Positions 1 to 12,073 are shown, counted from the stretch's first letter. The stretch: 64,000 bases of DNA from Odobenus rosmarus divergens (GCF_000321225.1 NW_004450402.1:1843195-1907194); one strand, 5' to 3'. Numbers and translations are program-made. Notes: generated by a model not told the origin, from the letters alone.

Positions 1-62
1 CATCAAAAACTAATGATGTAATGTATGGTGATTAACATAACATAACAAAATTAAATTTAAAA
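1..62 (+). mobile_element. Carnivore LINE-1 3' end (tail only)
   Basis: The window opens inside an L1 3' UTR. The phrase ending ATGTATGGTGATTAACATAA followed by an A-rich tail is the terminus I know from carnivore L1 copies. Only the last ~60 bases are present; the rest lies upstream of the window. Confidence 0.8.
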
Positions 63-65
63 AAT

Positions 66-905
66 GCAAAAGATTGATATCAGCAACTGCTGGACAGGTG
101 TGGGGTGTGGAGAAATGAGCTCTCTTTTATATTGTTGGTGGAAGTATAAGTTTGTATAAACTTTTGGAGCATAATGTAGTTTTCCTATTAAAATCTGAAA
201 AGTACATATCCTATTACCTAGTAATCCCACTTCCAGGAATCCATCCTATAGACAACGGTTACATGATAATGTAAAAATAAAATAGAGGATGGTCATTATA
301 GTATTATTAGTAACAGCAAAAATTTAGGAAAAACTTAAATATCTACTGATAAATGAAAAAATAAAGGTATAGACATAAAATCATTGCAGCCATTCAAAAA
401 AGAAGAACTGACAGAGAAGATTTCCAATGTATTGGCAATGTTCTTTTTCTAAACCAAAGTAGTAGATGTAGGGATGTGCAGTGTATATATTTATATACAT
501 ATATAGTTGGGACATGTTTTTAAACGCATCTGAATTTTCACAAAAAATGAAAAGGAATGAATGAGGATAAAACTATACGAATTAATCTTGTAAAATATAT
601 ATAATATATTAAGAAAAAAACATAATAGGCCATAAATACCATTTTGAGTGGCATAATCCCAATTTTATGGGAAAAAACTAGTATTATGCATATTTATGGA
701 CTATGCTTCTATAGTATATAAAAAACCAAGGAGGATATGTAGCAAACCTCTGGAGAATAGGATTATAAGGGTGTTTATGGAAGGAATGGAGTGGCATTGG
801 AGAGCTTTCAAACTCTTCTAAAATATTTTTGATGGTATGTGTATATATATATATATATATACATATATTTACTTTTATGCATGTTTCAAATGACAAAAGA
901 AAAGA
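66..905 (+). mobile_element. Old LINE-1 ORF2 3' end and 3' UTR (L1M-type)
   Basis: Diverged but ordered matches to the L1 ORF2 end: 'caactgctgg', 'gttggtggaagtataa', 'taatcccacttccagga' and 'cagccattcaaaaaa', followed by an AT-rich 3' UTR. No frame is open. The young L1 tail at 1-62 abuts it, so the younger copy probably inserted into or beside it. Confidence 0.65.
839..868. repeat. (TA)n microsatellite
   Basis: About 11 TA units with a GTGTA start and an ACATATA end, within the 3' part of the old L1. Confidence 0.9.
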
Positions 906-1242
906 AAGCTTGCCCAGGACAATTGAAGAAAGCAAAACAAATTTAAAGAGACCAAATATGAACATGTTCCAATAAATATTTATCCAGCAGTAGAAAGTTA
1001 ATTATGCACTTAATGGACTATAATCAAGTAATTTTTAAGCATATAATTAAAAAATTATCCTATGTACTTGGTAAGGGATAGTTTATAGAAAAATTTAAGA
1101 CACTGTGGTTATATCTATGTTTTTCACATTGTAGTTAGAGAAATTATCAACTACATTTGGTCCATTTTTTATACAAATTTTGTGCTAATCCGAATTCAGC
1201 TAGAAATCATAAAACATTGAAATTTTTTTCCAAATAGTAATA
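906..1242. other. Unassigned AT-rich stretch
   Basis: No open frame, repeat family or RNA gene recognised. Confidence 0.5.
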
Positions 1243-1445
1243 AAAGCAGACATTTATTTGTTCAGTGCTAATTAAGTTCTAGGCATGATTCTAAGTGCCT
1301 TATATGTATCCATTTATTTAATTATTACAACCAATTGTTACAATCATGTCTATTTTACAGATGAGGAAAATGAGATATAGAGAGGTTAAGTAACGACAAA
1401 GTTCACAGCTTTTAAGTAGTGGGGCCAGGATTCGGACCCTAGCAC
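1243..1445 (-). mobile_element. MIR (tRNA-derived ancient SINE)
   Basis: Read on the minus strand this follows the MIR body. On plus it shows 'ttctaagtgccttatatgtat', 'ttacagatgaggaaa' and 'gagaggttaagtaa', ending in 'ggattcggaccct', the B-box side of the tRNA-like head. It is nearly full length and mammal-wide in age. Confidence 0.88.
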
Positions 1446-4025
1446 ATTGATTCTAATACTTCCATCATTCTATACCATCTCTCAAAGTATTTCAAGTAAA
1501 ATCTAACATTAATTTTAAATGGCATGCTGTTATATTAAAATATGTTTTGTGTCTACAAGGCACATGAAAACAGTTTTAAAAAATATAAAATGCTGTAAAA
1601 TGTAAAATATTATGATTGCAAAACTTTAGTTATTTCCTCCCTCCCCATAACTAAAAGATGCTTTACTACTACAGTGGGTTACACTGGTTTATGTTTGAAA
1701 GAAATAATACGATTTCAAGAAACTGATCATAATTGTTTCTTATTTATTCCTGTAGACTAATATTAATTGCCCCAGCAATTATTTTTATACATTCCAATGC
1801 CAAGGAACTAAGGAGCAAGTCGTCATGATTTATTTGTTAAGATTTATTCTGTGATAATAGATAGAACTTTGGGAGTAAGTGGACTATGCAATCCTTTTTT
1901 TCTAGCAAACTTAAATACAGTTTAGAAGATGGCAGGCATTTCAAAACATTCTAGAGAACAGCAACAATGTATGTAAGGAAGGATTAGAGTGAATGTAAAA
2001 GGTATATAAGAAATACATAACAGTTCAAAAAAAAAGAAAAGAAATATATAACAGTTCAGAGAAGGTAGACACTGTTGAGATATGAAATGAAGGAATTTTT
2101 ATGTCTAATGTGGAACTGAAATTTGTTCTGCAAGGGAGTGAAAGAATCATGGAGCCATAAAAGAGGGTACTTTACTTTTGTTTTTGACAAAAAAATAAAT
2201 AAATATAACTATGATGTTATTTTACCTACTTTCTTGAGACTGTTGGAAAATCACTATAATTATGGAAGTACATTTCGAAAAAATATCTTACACTCAGTAG
2301 GAAGGTTGCTAGTCTTTTAAAATTAATCATGTGATAATGTTTGAAAAAAACTGTTCTTTTTCTTTAATCCAAGCCAATTAAATGAGAAACCCTTCCTTTG
2401 TAGTCCTTTTATGCGTTAATTACTAGTAATTAATTACTGCTTCTCTGACTTTAGTTAGGCAAACCCAAACAAATGCATAGATAGTTGATTCCTAGTAATC
2501 ATATAATACATCTTACTAATAAGAAATGTAAAAGTCATTGGTCAAAGTTATCCAGTAACAATCAGGGCTTCTAACTTTCATTTTAAAGCTTCACCATACT
2601 CAGGTTCTCATGGCATGGAAATATGAAAGCAAAAACACCAAAAATTTGGACTTTCAAGTGAATAGTGGGATGTGTAAAAAAAGCAGGGGACTACAGTGAG
2701 TCAACATCTCCGGATTCCTTAAAATGCAAATGTCTGTACCGGGAAAGATCATCTAAGTAAAATACTTTGTGCTGTAGAAGGGGAAAGGAAGTTGCATGAG
2801 AATTAGCTGTTCAGGGAAGGTCAAGTTAGACGATGGAACTGCAACTTTAACGATGGAACTGCACGGAAGTGGTTTAAGAATATTTCCTTTAAAAAAAAGT
2901 CAGAGCAACTAGTTTTATTATCTTTAATGAGTTCCCTGGGCCTTATCTAATGTTTTCCCAGAAATCCTCTCGTAAATACTTAAATTTACAGAGGTTCTTA
3001 AAAGAAATCCCACTCTTCCCACTATATGGGGGAAAAAGAGTCTGTCATATTGTGGGGAGGGTAGGACAGGACAGTGGGTAGGTACTAGTGCCAACAGACT
3101 GAGAGCTTGTCCCAAAATAAATGCCTGGAAAAAATCCAAACTTTCAGTCATCAATATTCCGTCCCTATTCCACACAAGCAAAAGGGAACAAAATACACAG
3201 TAAGAAAAGCAGACAAATTAAAAGAGAAGCTATCAGAGACTCCCCAAAATGGTTTCTTTTTAAAGTGAGTTGGAGAAAAAGGTCAAGGTCAGAATATCTC
3301 TCTATACAGATTGTTCTTCTGATAAAGGCTGCAGCAAAAGCAATATGGAGCAGTAACCAAAACAATCACAAAGGCAGTAGAGGAGAATATTATTTACTAA
3401 GGCTGTCCATATTTGGGTCCCTCGGGAAACTGAATAATACTGAGATTTGAGCACCAGGGCATGACCACAAATGCAAATTGCATACTAAAATTTTCAGCTT
3501 GAAATTTTCAAAATTAGTTTTTCAAATTAATTAATTCAATTAATTTTTAATTAAATTAGAACACTCAAACCAGCAGTTGGGCTTTTTTTCAGCATGTGAA
3601 TTTTTCAATTAGGTTTATACTGTTTCAGTCAATGAATAGAGGGCTTGATTTTCTGAGGATTGGAAATAATATGTTATTATCCAGTAGCTAGGTCAAGAGT
3701 ATAGGTAACAATTAGTACTATTGTTTCCTTGAACCCAGCGTGTTTTAAGTTGGATATATTCTTTGTCTACTCCTTCCCAGAGGGAGAGAGAAACATTACC
3801 TTATTTATAAACAATAAAGTCTTCTTCGGTGCTCATGCTCTTCTCTCACTTGTACAGATGAACATGTGTCTACAATGGAGATGGGAAAAACAATTTCTCA
3901 AATTTGATTAATAAAATGTAAGATAATATACTTTATGATGAGGCTTAAAAAGGTTGGCGAACAAGATGATAAAAAGCATAAAGAATGAGAACCCAGGAAA
4001 CTAGTCAACTGTCTAGTTTTATTAC
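1446..4025. other. Unassigned stretch, no gene seen
   Basis: About 2.6 kb of AT-rich sequence. Frames at 2123-2320 (plus), 3121-3450 (plus) and 2924-3365 (minus) have no recognised domain and look like chance. A 20-base duplication at 2008-2058 is described separately. A palindrome-like AT run lies near 3520-3560. Confidence 0.5.
2008..2058 (+). repeat. Tail-only retro-insertion candidate with 20-bp duplication
   Basis: Two 20-base copies at 2008-2027 and 2039-2058, both ending ATAACAGTTCA, differ at one base (c/t). They flank an 11-base run of A with one G. A target-site duplication around a bare poly(A) tail fits L1-machinery activity. Slippage or a tandem duplication is the alternative. 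Confidence 0.4.
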
Positions 4026-4029
4026 ATAT

Positions 4030-4125
4030 ACAGATGACACTATCTTAGCCTCAGCTTTGTCATTTATGAACCTACTTTAAGAGTGGTTGTGAGAAACTAG
4101 ATGAAATTAATATCTTAAAACAAAT
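4030..4125 (+). mobile_element. Possible MIR fragment
   Basis: 'cagctttgtcatttatgaa', 'gagtggttgtgagaaactagatgaaatta' follows the MIR core order (tttcctcatctgtaaa ... gttgtgaggattaaatga), but with many changes. Confidence 0.35.
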
Positions 4126-5069
4126 ACTAAACTGTATAGAAAAGCAGGCTATGATTATTCCATCTTACCACTTGTCAATTGGCATGTAAATGCAGTCCCA
4201 TGGAAAACATTGACCTAGAATCTGAATTGAAACTACACTGACCCTTTTTATCTATAAATAGGGAGTAATGCCACATATAGTTTCTTTTGTAAAATGCTAT
4301 TGGTAGGAGCCAGTTATTTGTGGCAAGTAAGCTTACAGGGACTTTCTTCAAAATTTCAGATTCATTGTCTGTATTGGCTAAAATTAGGTATGGTATCAAA
4401 TGACAGAAACAATAGCTTAATAAAGATGAAATCTTATTTTTGTCTCATAGAAACGTCCAGGAAGCAGTTCGTGACTGACAGGGTAACCCATGCTGCCAGG
4501 AACCCAGGACCTGTTCATCTCCAAGTTTTGTCCTACCAGGCTTCAAGCTCACAGTCCAAGATGTCGGCATTGCATTCCACAGGAGCAGAAAACAAGAGTG
4601 AAAGAGCATACGACCTGCTGTCTCCTGAGAAACGATCATGAAAACTGCCACAAGACACTCCTCTTTGCATGCTATTGGCCATGCCTGGTTACAAGCTGGA
4701 AAGAGACTATCCATTGTGAAGGGTCACAAATCTAAGACCCTACCACCATGGGAACAACTACTAGGGTTAACTATCTCTGCCATTTATCATTTCATTTAAT
4801 ATTTTAGTGTAGAAACTTTTTCTTCTTGAAAGAAGAAAGAGAGTGGACAGAAAAATATGTCAGAAAAGTGAAATAAAGTCACTTTAGGAATGTATTTCAC
4901 TGTCTTTTTAATTTTGAAAATTAGTAAGCTCCAACAATAGAAAAGATTTAAAATGTTGATTATTTTTATCATTATGTAATTATTATGATTATACTTCCAA
5001 ATGTCTAAAATGCTCATTTCTCTGATTTCACATTGACCTAAACTATACTACATAAAACTAAAAATAATT
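4126..5069. other. Unassigned; GC-richer middle at 4440-4735 may be an old repeat
   Basis: 4440-4735 is richer in GC than its flanks and carries overlapping short frames on both strands (115, 89 and 81 aa) with no known domain. Its wording ('gactgacagggtaacccatgctgccaggaac') resembles an old mammalian interspersed repeat that I cannot name. I do not call a gene. Confidence 0.35.
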
Positions 5070-5260
5070 GGGCATCTGGGTGGCTCAGTCGGTTAAGCGT
5101 CTGCCTTCGGCTCAGGTCATGTTCCCAGAGTACCAGGATCGAGTTCCACATCGGGCTCCCTGTTCAGCGGGGAACATGCTTCTCCCTCTGCCCTTCACCC
5201 TGCTTGTGCTCTCTGGCTCTCTCTCTCTCTCTCAAATAAATAAATTCTAAAACAAAAAAA
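5070..5260 (+). mobile_element. Can-SINE, full length
   Basis: tRNA-derived head (ctgggtggctcagtcggtta), CT-rich run and AAATAAATAAA tail. The flanks read TAAAAATAAT on both sides (left ending 5069, right 5262-5271), a plausible target-site duplication. Confidence 0.92.
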
Positions 5261-5399
5261 TTAAAAATAATATAATCATAAATAATAAGAATACCTTAGC
5301 ATATAAAGCAGATAAAGGAATTCCTAAGGAGAGGCAGTATGAAAACATGGCAAGAACACAGGCTTTGTAAAGAAAGTCTTGGGACAGAGGCCCCCCCAT

Positions 5400-5605
5400 T
5401 CATTCACTCATTCACTCACAGCATCTACTGCTGTTACATGCATAAGTTTCAGGTAGTGTGTGCTATTCATGGAATTTATAATTTATTTAGGGAAACAGGA
5501 ATAAGACCTATAATTTTACAAGTACTAACTGAAATTAAAAGTGTGATAAGTAATTTAAAGTAGGAGTATAGGGTACTGTGAACATCTAAAAGTAAGATCT
5601 AGCAA
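5400..5605 (-). mobile_element. L2 3'-end fragment
   Basis: Minus-strand L2 wording: repeated 'cattcattcactcattcactc', then 'gtgtgctattcatggaatttata' and 'aaagtgtgataagtaatt', in the order of the L2 3' UTR read in reverse. Confidence 0.5.
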
Positions 5606-6305
5606 TTAAACAGACCTGGAGAATTTATATTTATTAGTTGAAAGATCTTTTACACTTAAAAGTTTAGATACACTATAAAGTGGGGAAAAAAAGAAATTGC
5701 AAAATAGTGTGAGTCGTATGATTTAATTTCACTTAAAAGGTCGCACCCAAAATATTATCACATGTAAGCAGATCCATAAAAAATTATAGGATATATGCAA
5801 TATATATGTTTATATTTATATTTATATAAAATACATGCAATGAGCATGTATTGCTTTTGTGCTTGGAAAAACAAATAAATAAAAATGCATTTAAAAATAA
5901 AATTTAGGAACATAAAACTGACTACAACATCAGTCTGGCATTTGGACATTGACCTGCATCTAGTAAATGCTCAGTGAAAGCTTTAATCACATTGGTAGAA
6001 AAACATATTAATGCATATATACACATACATATAATATTCTCCAGTAAAACAAAGAATGTTTTGAAATATATTAACTAGTTTATTTATTTAATAGTACAAG
6101 TTCAAAATTTGGTATCTATCATTAAAGATAATTATATTTTCCCATTTACAAGACAGGGAGAATAATTCCTGATTTTCCTTAGTTTTCAGGAATACTGAAG
6201 GAACTAAAGTAAAGATGATTTTTGGCTCTCACAAATAAAAATACACACATTGAGAATTTAATATGAACAAAACACCATGCTTTTGGAAAAATATTGATAA
6301 GAAAT
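5606..6305. other. Unassigned AT-rich stretch
   Basis: Contains TATA-rich runs near 5800-5835 and 6010-6035. No gene or named repeat seen. Confidence 0.5.
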
Positions 6306-6309
6306 AGTT

Positions 6310-6470
6310 TACCAACTCAACAAACATATATTGGATACCTATTTTGTACCAGGTCTTGTGCGATGCTCTGCGGATTCCAAATGAAAAGAACATAGACTCT
6401 GCCTTGAATATACTTTTGGAATTAGTGATAGAGACAGATATATAAATAACTTTCTAAATAAACTACTAGA
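6310..6470 (-). mobile_element. L2 3'-end fragment
   Basis: 'caacaaacatatattggatacctattttgtaccaggtcttgtgc' and 'gatagagacagatatataaataa' follow the reverse-strand L2 3' end (tatttattgagcacctactatgtgccaggcac). Diverged. Confidence 0.55.
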
Positions 6471-6499
6471 AAAATAAAATAACCAGAAAATTTTTTATC

Positions 6500-6697
6500 A
6501 TTTTTTTTAATTTTTAAAAAAGATTTTATTTATGTATTTGATAGAGAAAGAGAGCCCAAGCAGGGGGAGCAGCAGGCAGAGGGAGAAACAGACCCCCCAC
6601 TGAGCAAGGAGTCCGATGCAGGACTCGCTCCCACAACCCTGGGATCATGACCTGAGCCGAAGGCAGATGCTTAACCAACTGAGCCACCCAGGCGCCC
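6500..6697 (-). mobile_element. Can-SINE, full length, inverted
   Basis: Begins with a T-rich tail and 'aagattttatttatgtattt' and ends with 'gagccacccaggcgccc', the reverse complement of the SINE head. 'taatttttA' motifs on both sides may be the duplication. Confidence 0.93.
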
Positions 6698-6699
6698 AA

Positions 6700-7265
6700 C
6701 CATATGTAATTTTTAGATCCATACATAACTCTAACATGCTAGCACAACACATGCTTTCACACAGTGGCACCGAGCTGTACACTTTACGATCAGGGAAACC
6801 AAGGGCAAAGAGCTTAAATGGCTTCTCTTGTTGCAAAAATGCAAAAAATACAGAAAAGTGAACTTGGGCTGAGGGGACCAGGAAAAGGAGAAAGACAAAT
6901 TTTGCTCAAATATCTATCATACTTAGAAAATTTGGTGGCTCCTTTTTAAAAAGTCACATTCCAGGCTTTATGGAATGATCCTGAATTGTGAGATAGTTTA
7001 GCTGCTGATCATGTAAACCATTATGGAAAAAGTCCTTCTCATAGCTCAAAAAAGTTCTGCTTTTCTCTTTTTGTCAGTTTTTCTAGTGGTGACTGTGGTA
7101 ACAAAGGAAAGCCTTAGATCCACAGTGATAAGACAGAGTGGTTATTTTTCTCTCTTGACAGTCAGCATGGACATTTACACTGAGAGTTCACTAATAAGCA
7201 TTTTCATTATCCGTGTAATGAAACTCCTTTGTAATGGTGTTTGGAGGCAGAACTAGCTCTCACTG
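6700..7265. other. Unassigned stretch
   Basis: A 77-aa frame at 7023-7256 (plus) has a hydrophobic start but no homology I recognise. No named repeat. Confidence 0.45.
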
Positions 7266-7269
7266 AGAC

Positions 7270-7600
7270 ATCCAATCATTCATCCCACCAACACTTTTCT
7301 GTCATCTAGAATGTGCCAAATAATTGCTGGACCCTGGACAGTAAGAGGTGAGGAAGGCTTAGTCCAGGCCCTTGAATTCACACGGAAGCTTACTGTATAG
7401 GTAACAAATCTCCTATAATTTGGCATTCTGTGGTTAACACCCATAATCATATATCTTCATTTCTCCATTTAATAAATATGTACGGAATTACCTCTAAGTA
7501 CCAAAAACTGTTCTACATAAGATAGTTGTAAGAACAGACATAACCGCTGTTCTAAGAGTGCATAGTTTGTTTGGGACAGACGGAGACAAAAATTGTTAGT
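7270..7600 (-). mobile_element. L2 3'-end fragments (two, adjacent)
   Basis: 7270-7415 ('cattcatcccaccaacac ... aatgtgccaaata ... gaattcacacggaagcttac') and 7440-7600 ('taataaatatgtacggaatta ... ctgttctaagagtgcatagtttg') each follow the reversed L2 3' end. They may be one broken copy or two insertions. Confidence 0.5.
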
Positions 7601-8289
7601 TTCCTACACAATTTCCATTCTCCCTTCTTCCTCTTTAAAAGAAAACTGATTCTTGTCAGGGAGCAATATGTCCAGTCGCAGACAACGGAACATGATTCGA
7701 TTCGTCTAAGTCCATGATTTCGAAACCGTATGCCCCGTCTCCAAGGGTGCCAAAGTAAACTCACTGGGGGCCATGGCATAGTTTAATTTTCAAGAGAAGC
7801 AGTGCAACTCAACATCTGTTGGATAGTGTACAAACTACTAGCTTAGGGTATTAAATCACTACATTCCTTCAGACTGGGCCATACCATTGCAGAGCTGGAT
7901 TTTCAGCGGTTGCTGTGATTAAAAAACAAACAAACAAACAAACAGGTATGGCATGTAAAGCATGGAGAACAACAAATCATACCATCCAATCTGATTCCAA
8001 TGTCACGAAGTTGCAGAATGCCCGATGGGTGTATCTATCCCATTGTACCTCGTGGTTATTTAAACACAGAAAAAGTATTACTTTCTTTCAATTTATGTGT
8101 ATAATCTATTCAAATGACCACTAAGTTGTAAATAGAGCTTTTATGTATTTCTTTTGGCACCATGAGAAAATTACTGAGACCCCAAGGGAGCTGTGTACCA
8201 AGAAAGTCTGGGATCCTTTGATCAAAGCTAATCATGTTTTTTCAATCCTGCTTCCTGCTTCCCTAGCTTCCTTGCATCTAAAGGTGACC
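7601..8289. other. Unassigned; includes (AAAC)n at about 7921-7944
   Basis: Five AAAC units follow 'gattaaa'. The short frames around 7552-7779 and 7915-8124 have no recognisable domain. Confidence 0.5.
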
Positions 8290-8630
8290 GTATGACCCAA
8301 TTCCAGGCTAAGCATAAATGCACGTGGAGGTGAGAGAGGAAGGACAGTGCTGAGAGCATTTGCTTTCCAGATAAAAGGGGACAATGGCAACAACTGTTAG
8401 TTGTCCTTCAAGAATCCAATTCCTTTAGTAATACAATCCTACAGGTTACGGGTACAGACCACATATTCCAGCCTCCTTTCCAGCTACATGTGACCAACTG
8501 ACTAAGCTCTGACCAAAGGTACATGAGCAGAAGAGATACATGCAAATTCTGGATCATACTCCTAAAAAGAATGGGCATGCCTTCTACTTCTGTCCCCTTT
8601 CTTGCCAGGGCCCAGGAAATTAAACAATTA
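8290..8630 (+). mobile_element. Ancient interspersed repeat, family not named
   Basis: 'ccagcctcctttccagctacatgtgacca', 'gactaagctctgaccaaagg' and 'ctcctaaaaagaatgggcatgcc' match a mammalian repeat I remember by wording (cagctagatgtggccatgtgactaagttctggccaatgg) but cannot place in a family. A repeat-library search would settle it. Confidence 0.45.
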
Positions 8631-10735
8631 TCCCCAAATGCACATTGATAATATCAGCAGCATTCTGAGATAAGAATGTTGGGCCTCCTTATTTCTAATC
8701 CACTGCTTTTTCTATATACTATACTCATTGAGGCCTTAGAAATCTCTGTTATAATTCTATATGCTATATTTGATATGTTAATATGACGAAGTCTTTCTGA
8801 TATATTATTTATTCAAAATAACAAGGTAAATTCACATTATTATAAATGCATAGACCATAGCATTTTGGTTAATAAGTAAGATTTAGTTAGTGGGTCAGCC
8901 AAGTTTCTTAACTTGTACAGCTAAGAACTAGACCCTAACTCATGCATGGTAGTTTCCCTCTAAAAGGGGCAGGTCACATGGGAGTTGGACAGCTCCTATG
9001 GCTAGGAAGATCAGCAAGGCAGAGATTTAGCCATCGCTCTGTGAATTAGGATTTCTTTCAATCAGGGGTGGGAAGATGAAAAAGTGATTGCTTTTTATTC
9101 TATAGAATGCAGGGAGTTCTAGTTCTAGTTTATGTAAAGTAGCTGAAGTAAACATGACAAACAGAGACACAAAGACAAATGGACACTTAAGGACAGACAT
9201 GAATCACAAGATTGTAAAATAGCAAAAGAATTCATTAAAAGATTAGCAAGAGCTCAGACATGACATCTGAGACAGTTGACTTTGTAACTGTAACTAAGTC
9301 ATTGGGAGCTTTGTAAGAAAGCATCTAGAGGGATTTTAAAACACAATAAAATTCTATTTCTTAAAAACATGTAACTATTTCTTTTACCATCTGCCATGCT
9401 CAGATTCACACCACATACAAAATTATTTAATTCCTCAAGATATTAAAAATAATGGTTGAATTTCTAAAAAGATGATAACGACTGAAGATATCTACAAAGC
9501 ATACCTACGTCCGACCTACTCCAGGTTGTCTACAAGACCTCACACAGAACTTTAGAGGGCTTGCAAAGCCATTGTCACTGAGTTATAATATTGTGGTGAC
9601 CCAGGGATCCTTATGTTTCATGGCACTGTCCTTGATGGCTTCTCCCATGAGACCTAACACCCATAGCTTTTGACTGTGCCAGTGGGATGAGCATTGCATT
9701 CTTTCAGTGCATATACCACAGCTTCGTTGGACTAACCATCCTTAGGAAGAACCTAGGAGAACAAAAAGAGGAAGACGATGATCACCAACATTTTAGAAGG
9801 GGTATGTTTTTAATATCATTTTCCATAAACTTTGGGTCCCTAATATCATGTGTGGATGATTTCTTTGTGTAATTAAAACGTTTTTTAAAAAAATGAAGTT
9901 GAAAATGAATGTATGGTGAATTTATCTAACATCTAACTGAAGAAACAGGGACATCCTGCCTGTATCTGTGTAAGATAAGCATACAAAGAAAATACACATC
10001 AGGCTCAATGAAGCCAATGTAGGAGAAATACAAAGGCGCATTAAAAAGAGACACTTTAGGCAAAAAGTGGCTCATTTGTTTAGGTTGTAATAGTCTTAGT
10101 GACTCATTTCTGAAAATGGCTTAGTGCATGTGCATTCATTCTCCCAAGTGTGAAGCGATCCCCCTAGAATGGAAAAATGAAGAAAATTTCAGTAACTAGG
10201 TTAAGCAGCAAGAGTATTAAGAAGCTGGAAATCTGATCTACTGAATCTTAATTTTCTGTACTGTCTTTAGTCCTCATTCCCTTTCCAATCCTGTGGATGG
10301 GCCTAGACATACTACACTTCCTATGTTTTGAGAGAGGAGACTCCGGAAAATGGCCTCATTTGTTAATTAAAAAAATTATTTTGTAGCATGTAATAATCCT
10401 TAGGTGCCTTTCTTTATGCTTGCTAAACTGTGGCAATCAGTATTTGACAAATGACATATAAGATGAATTCAGAAATGAGATAGAGAAAAAAACCCCATTT
10501 AATGATCAAAGAATAAATAAATACAGCCACAAAGACTTCTTTACTTGTAAATATTGGCTCACATTATTAATAATAATATAATTATTAACTAGTACCCAGG
10601 TGACATAATTTAGTATTAACAACAGGACAATTATGGAGATAACTATAAAATATGACAAAACATAGGAAGTGAGTATGTATTACAAGGTTTAATGAGAAAT
10701 GAGATATGGGACTCACCAAAAAAAGGTTCTCCCCT
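8631..10735. other. Unassigned stretch
   Basis: About 2.1 kb with no recognised gene or repeat. A 61-aa frame at 9687-9872 has no domain. Confidence 0.45.
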
Positions 10736-10739
10736 TGAA

Positions 10740-11405
10740 CTTCCATTATCATCCTTTTTCCTCAAACTCTAAATTAGAGTCTCTAAGCATTGTTTCCTCT
10801 ACTCTCTCCCTGTTTTTCTCTATCCTCACTCCTTACTTTATTCAGTTCCAACCCATTTTAGATCCTACAGGTCATCAATCCAAGTTTTGCTAATATCTCA
10901 ATTTCCCCTGTCCCATTATTCATGTTACATCCCGTCTGGCTGCCCATACTGGCTTTCTCGCAGTTCTTCATATCTGCTATGCTCACTTCCACTTCAGGGC
11001 CTTTGGATATATTGTTCCCTATGCCTAAAACACTCTTTCTTGTCCCCAAATGCCTTTAACCCCCTGCTACTTCACCTAGCTAAGACCTCTTCATTCTCCA
11101 GATCTGTGCCTATGCTGTGCATCAGAGAAGCCATATTTGATTCCCAGCCTAAGTTTTACCCTTTTAAACATGTACAGAATTTTTTTAAAACATGACAAGT
11201 GAAATTAGCTGTCAAGTCTTCTTTTTTGTTAGTATATGTGCTGCCGAAGCGAGCACATGTCTTCTTTTTTGTTAGATTATAACCTCTGCATTGGCGGCAG
11301 GTGGGGGGGTGCATTTCTGTCTTAGCCATTGTTAAATCCTCAGGGCTAATTTATCATTTGATCATGTTAGGCATGAATATTTATTCCATACAAATAAATG
11401 AAAGG
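10740..11405 (+). mobile_element. L2 (CR1-like LINE) 3' part
   Basis: Plus-strand L2 order: 'gcctttggatatattgttccctatgcctaaaacactctttc', 'cctctTcattctccagatc', then 'ttagattataacctctgcattggcgg' and 'tttctgtcttagccattgt', ending at 'tatttattccatacaaataaatga'. The 102-aa frame at 10887-11195 is L2-derived and not a gene. A U6 micro-insertion interrupts it. Confidence 0.75.
11213..11275 (-). pseudogene. U6 snRNA 5'-end micro-retroinsertion with target-site duplications
   Basis: 11232-11256 is the exact reverse complement of the first 25 bases of U6 snRNA (core TGCTGCCGAAGCGAGCAC). It is flanked by perfect 17-base direct repeats GTCTTCTTTTTTGTTAG at 11216-11232 and 11259-11275, extendable to 20 bases with one mismatch (11213-11232 and 11256-11275). 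There is no poly(A). The copy keeps U6 nt 1 and stops at about nt 24-25. The junction repeat ends TTAG, which can pair with U6 CUAA at nt 25-28. I infer reverse transcription by LINE machinery, primed internally by a four-base match. It is far too short to be functional. Confidence 0.88.
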
Positions 11406-11888
11406 AGAAAGAGACTCTAAAACTCAGCTGAGATGATCAAGGAAGGATTTATGGGGAAGGAAGTGTGTGAGATACTTTGACACATAGTGAGAGGCAGCGG
11501 GATTGGTTGGTGCTGAGGCTTGGAACAAGAGAGTTAGTGGATGCTCAGAGAGGAGTGGGCAGTTCATTTTGTAGAGTGTGGGTCACACAGGAGAGTAGGA
11601 AAGATAAGGCTGGAAAGGAAGGTCAACATAATATGGTGGGGGAAGGCCTGACTTGAAAATCAATGCTTAATTTCATAGTTGATAAGGAGACAATGAAGGA
11701 ATATGGTATACAGGCTAAGTGAAAAGGGAAAGAGAGCGCATGTAGAAAACTTGTTCATGACCTCAGTGATAGTCCTGGCAAGAAATAATAAACAACTGAG
11801 CTGTTGACTGCAAGAAATAGTTGGAAAAGAAAACTGCAGTGATAGAAAGAATCATGTTTAAGGTGGATTGTGTGGAGAAAGACTAAAA

Positions 11889-12073
11889 ATTTTTTTTTTA
11901 AAGATTTTATTTATTTATTTGACAGAGAGAGAGAACACAAGCAGGGGGACTGGGAGAGGGAGAGGCAGGCCTCCCGCAAAGCAGGGAGCCTGATGTGGGG
12001 CTCGATCCCGGGACCCTGGGATCATGACCTGAGCTGAAGGCAGACGCCTAACGACTGAGCCACCCAGGCACCC
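11889..12073 (-). mobile_element. Can-SINE, full length, inverted
   Basis: T-rich tail first, then 'gattttatttatttatttga' and ends 'gagccacccaggcaccc'. Target-site duplication AAAGACTAAAA at about 11878-11888 and again from 12075. Head-to-head with the next SINE, 63 bases apart. Confidence 0.96.

Noticed and set aside
684..965. 93-aa minus-strand open frame
   Set aside because: Lies across an old L1 tail and a TA microsatellite; its tyrosine/isoleucine run is the TA repeat translated.
10887..11195. 102-aa plus-strand frame
   Set aside because: Falls inside an L2 fragment.
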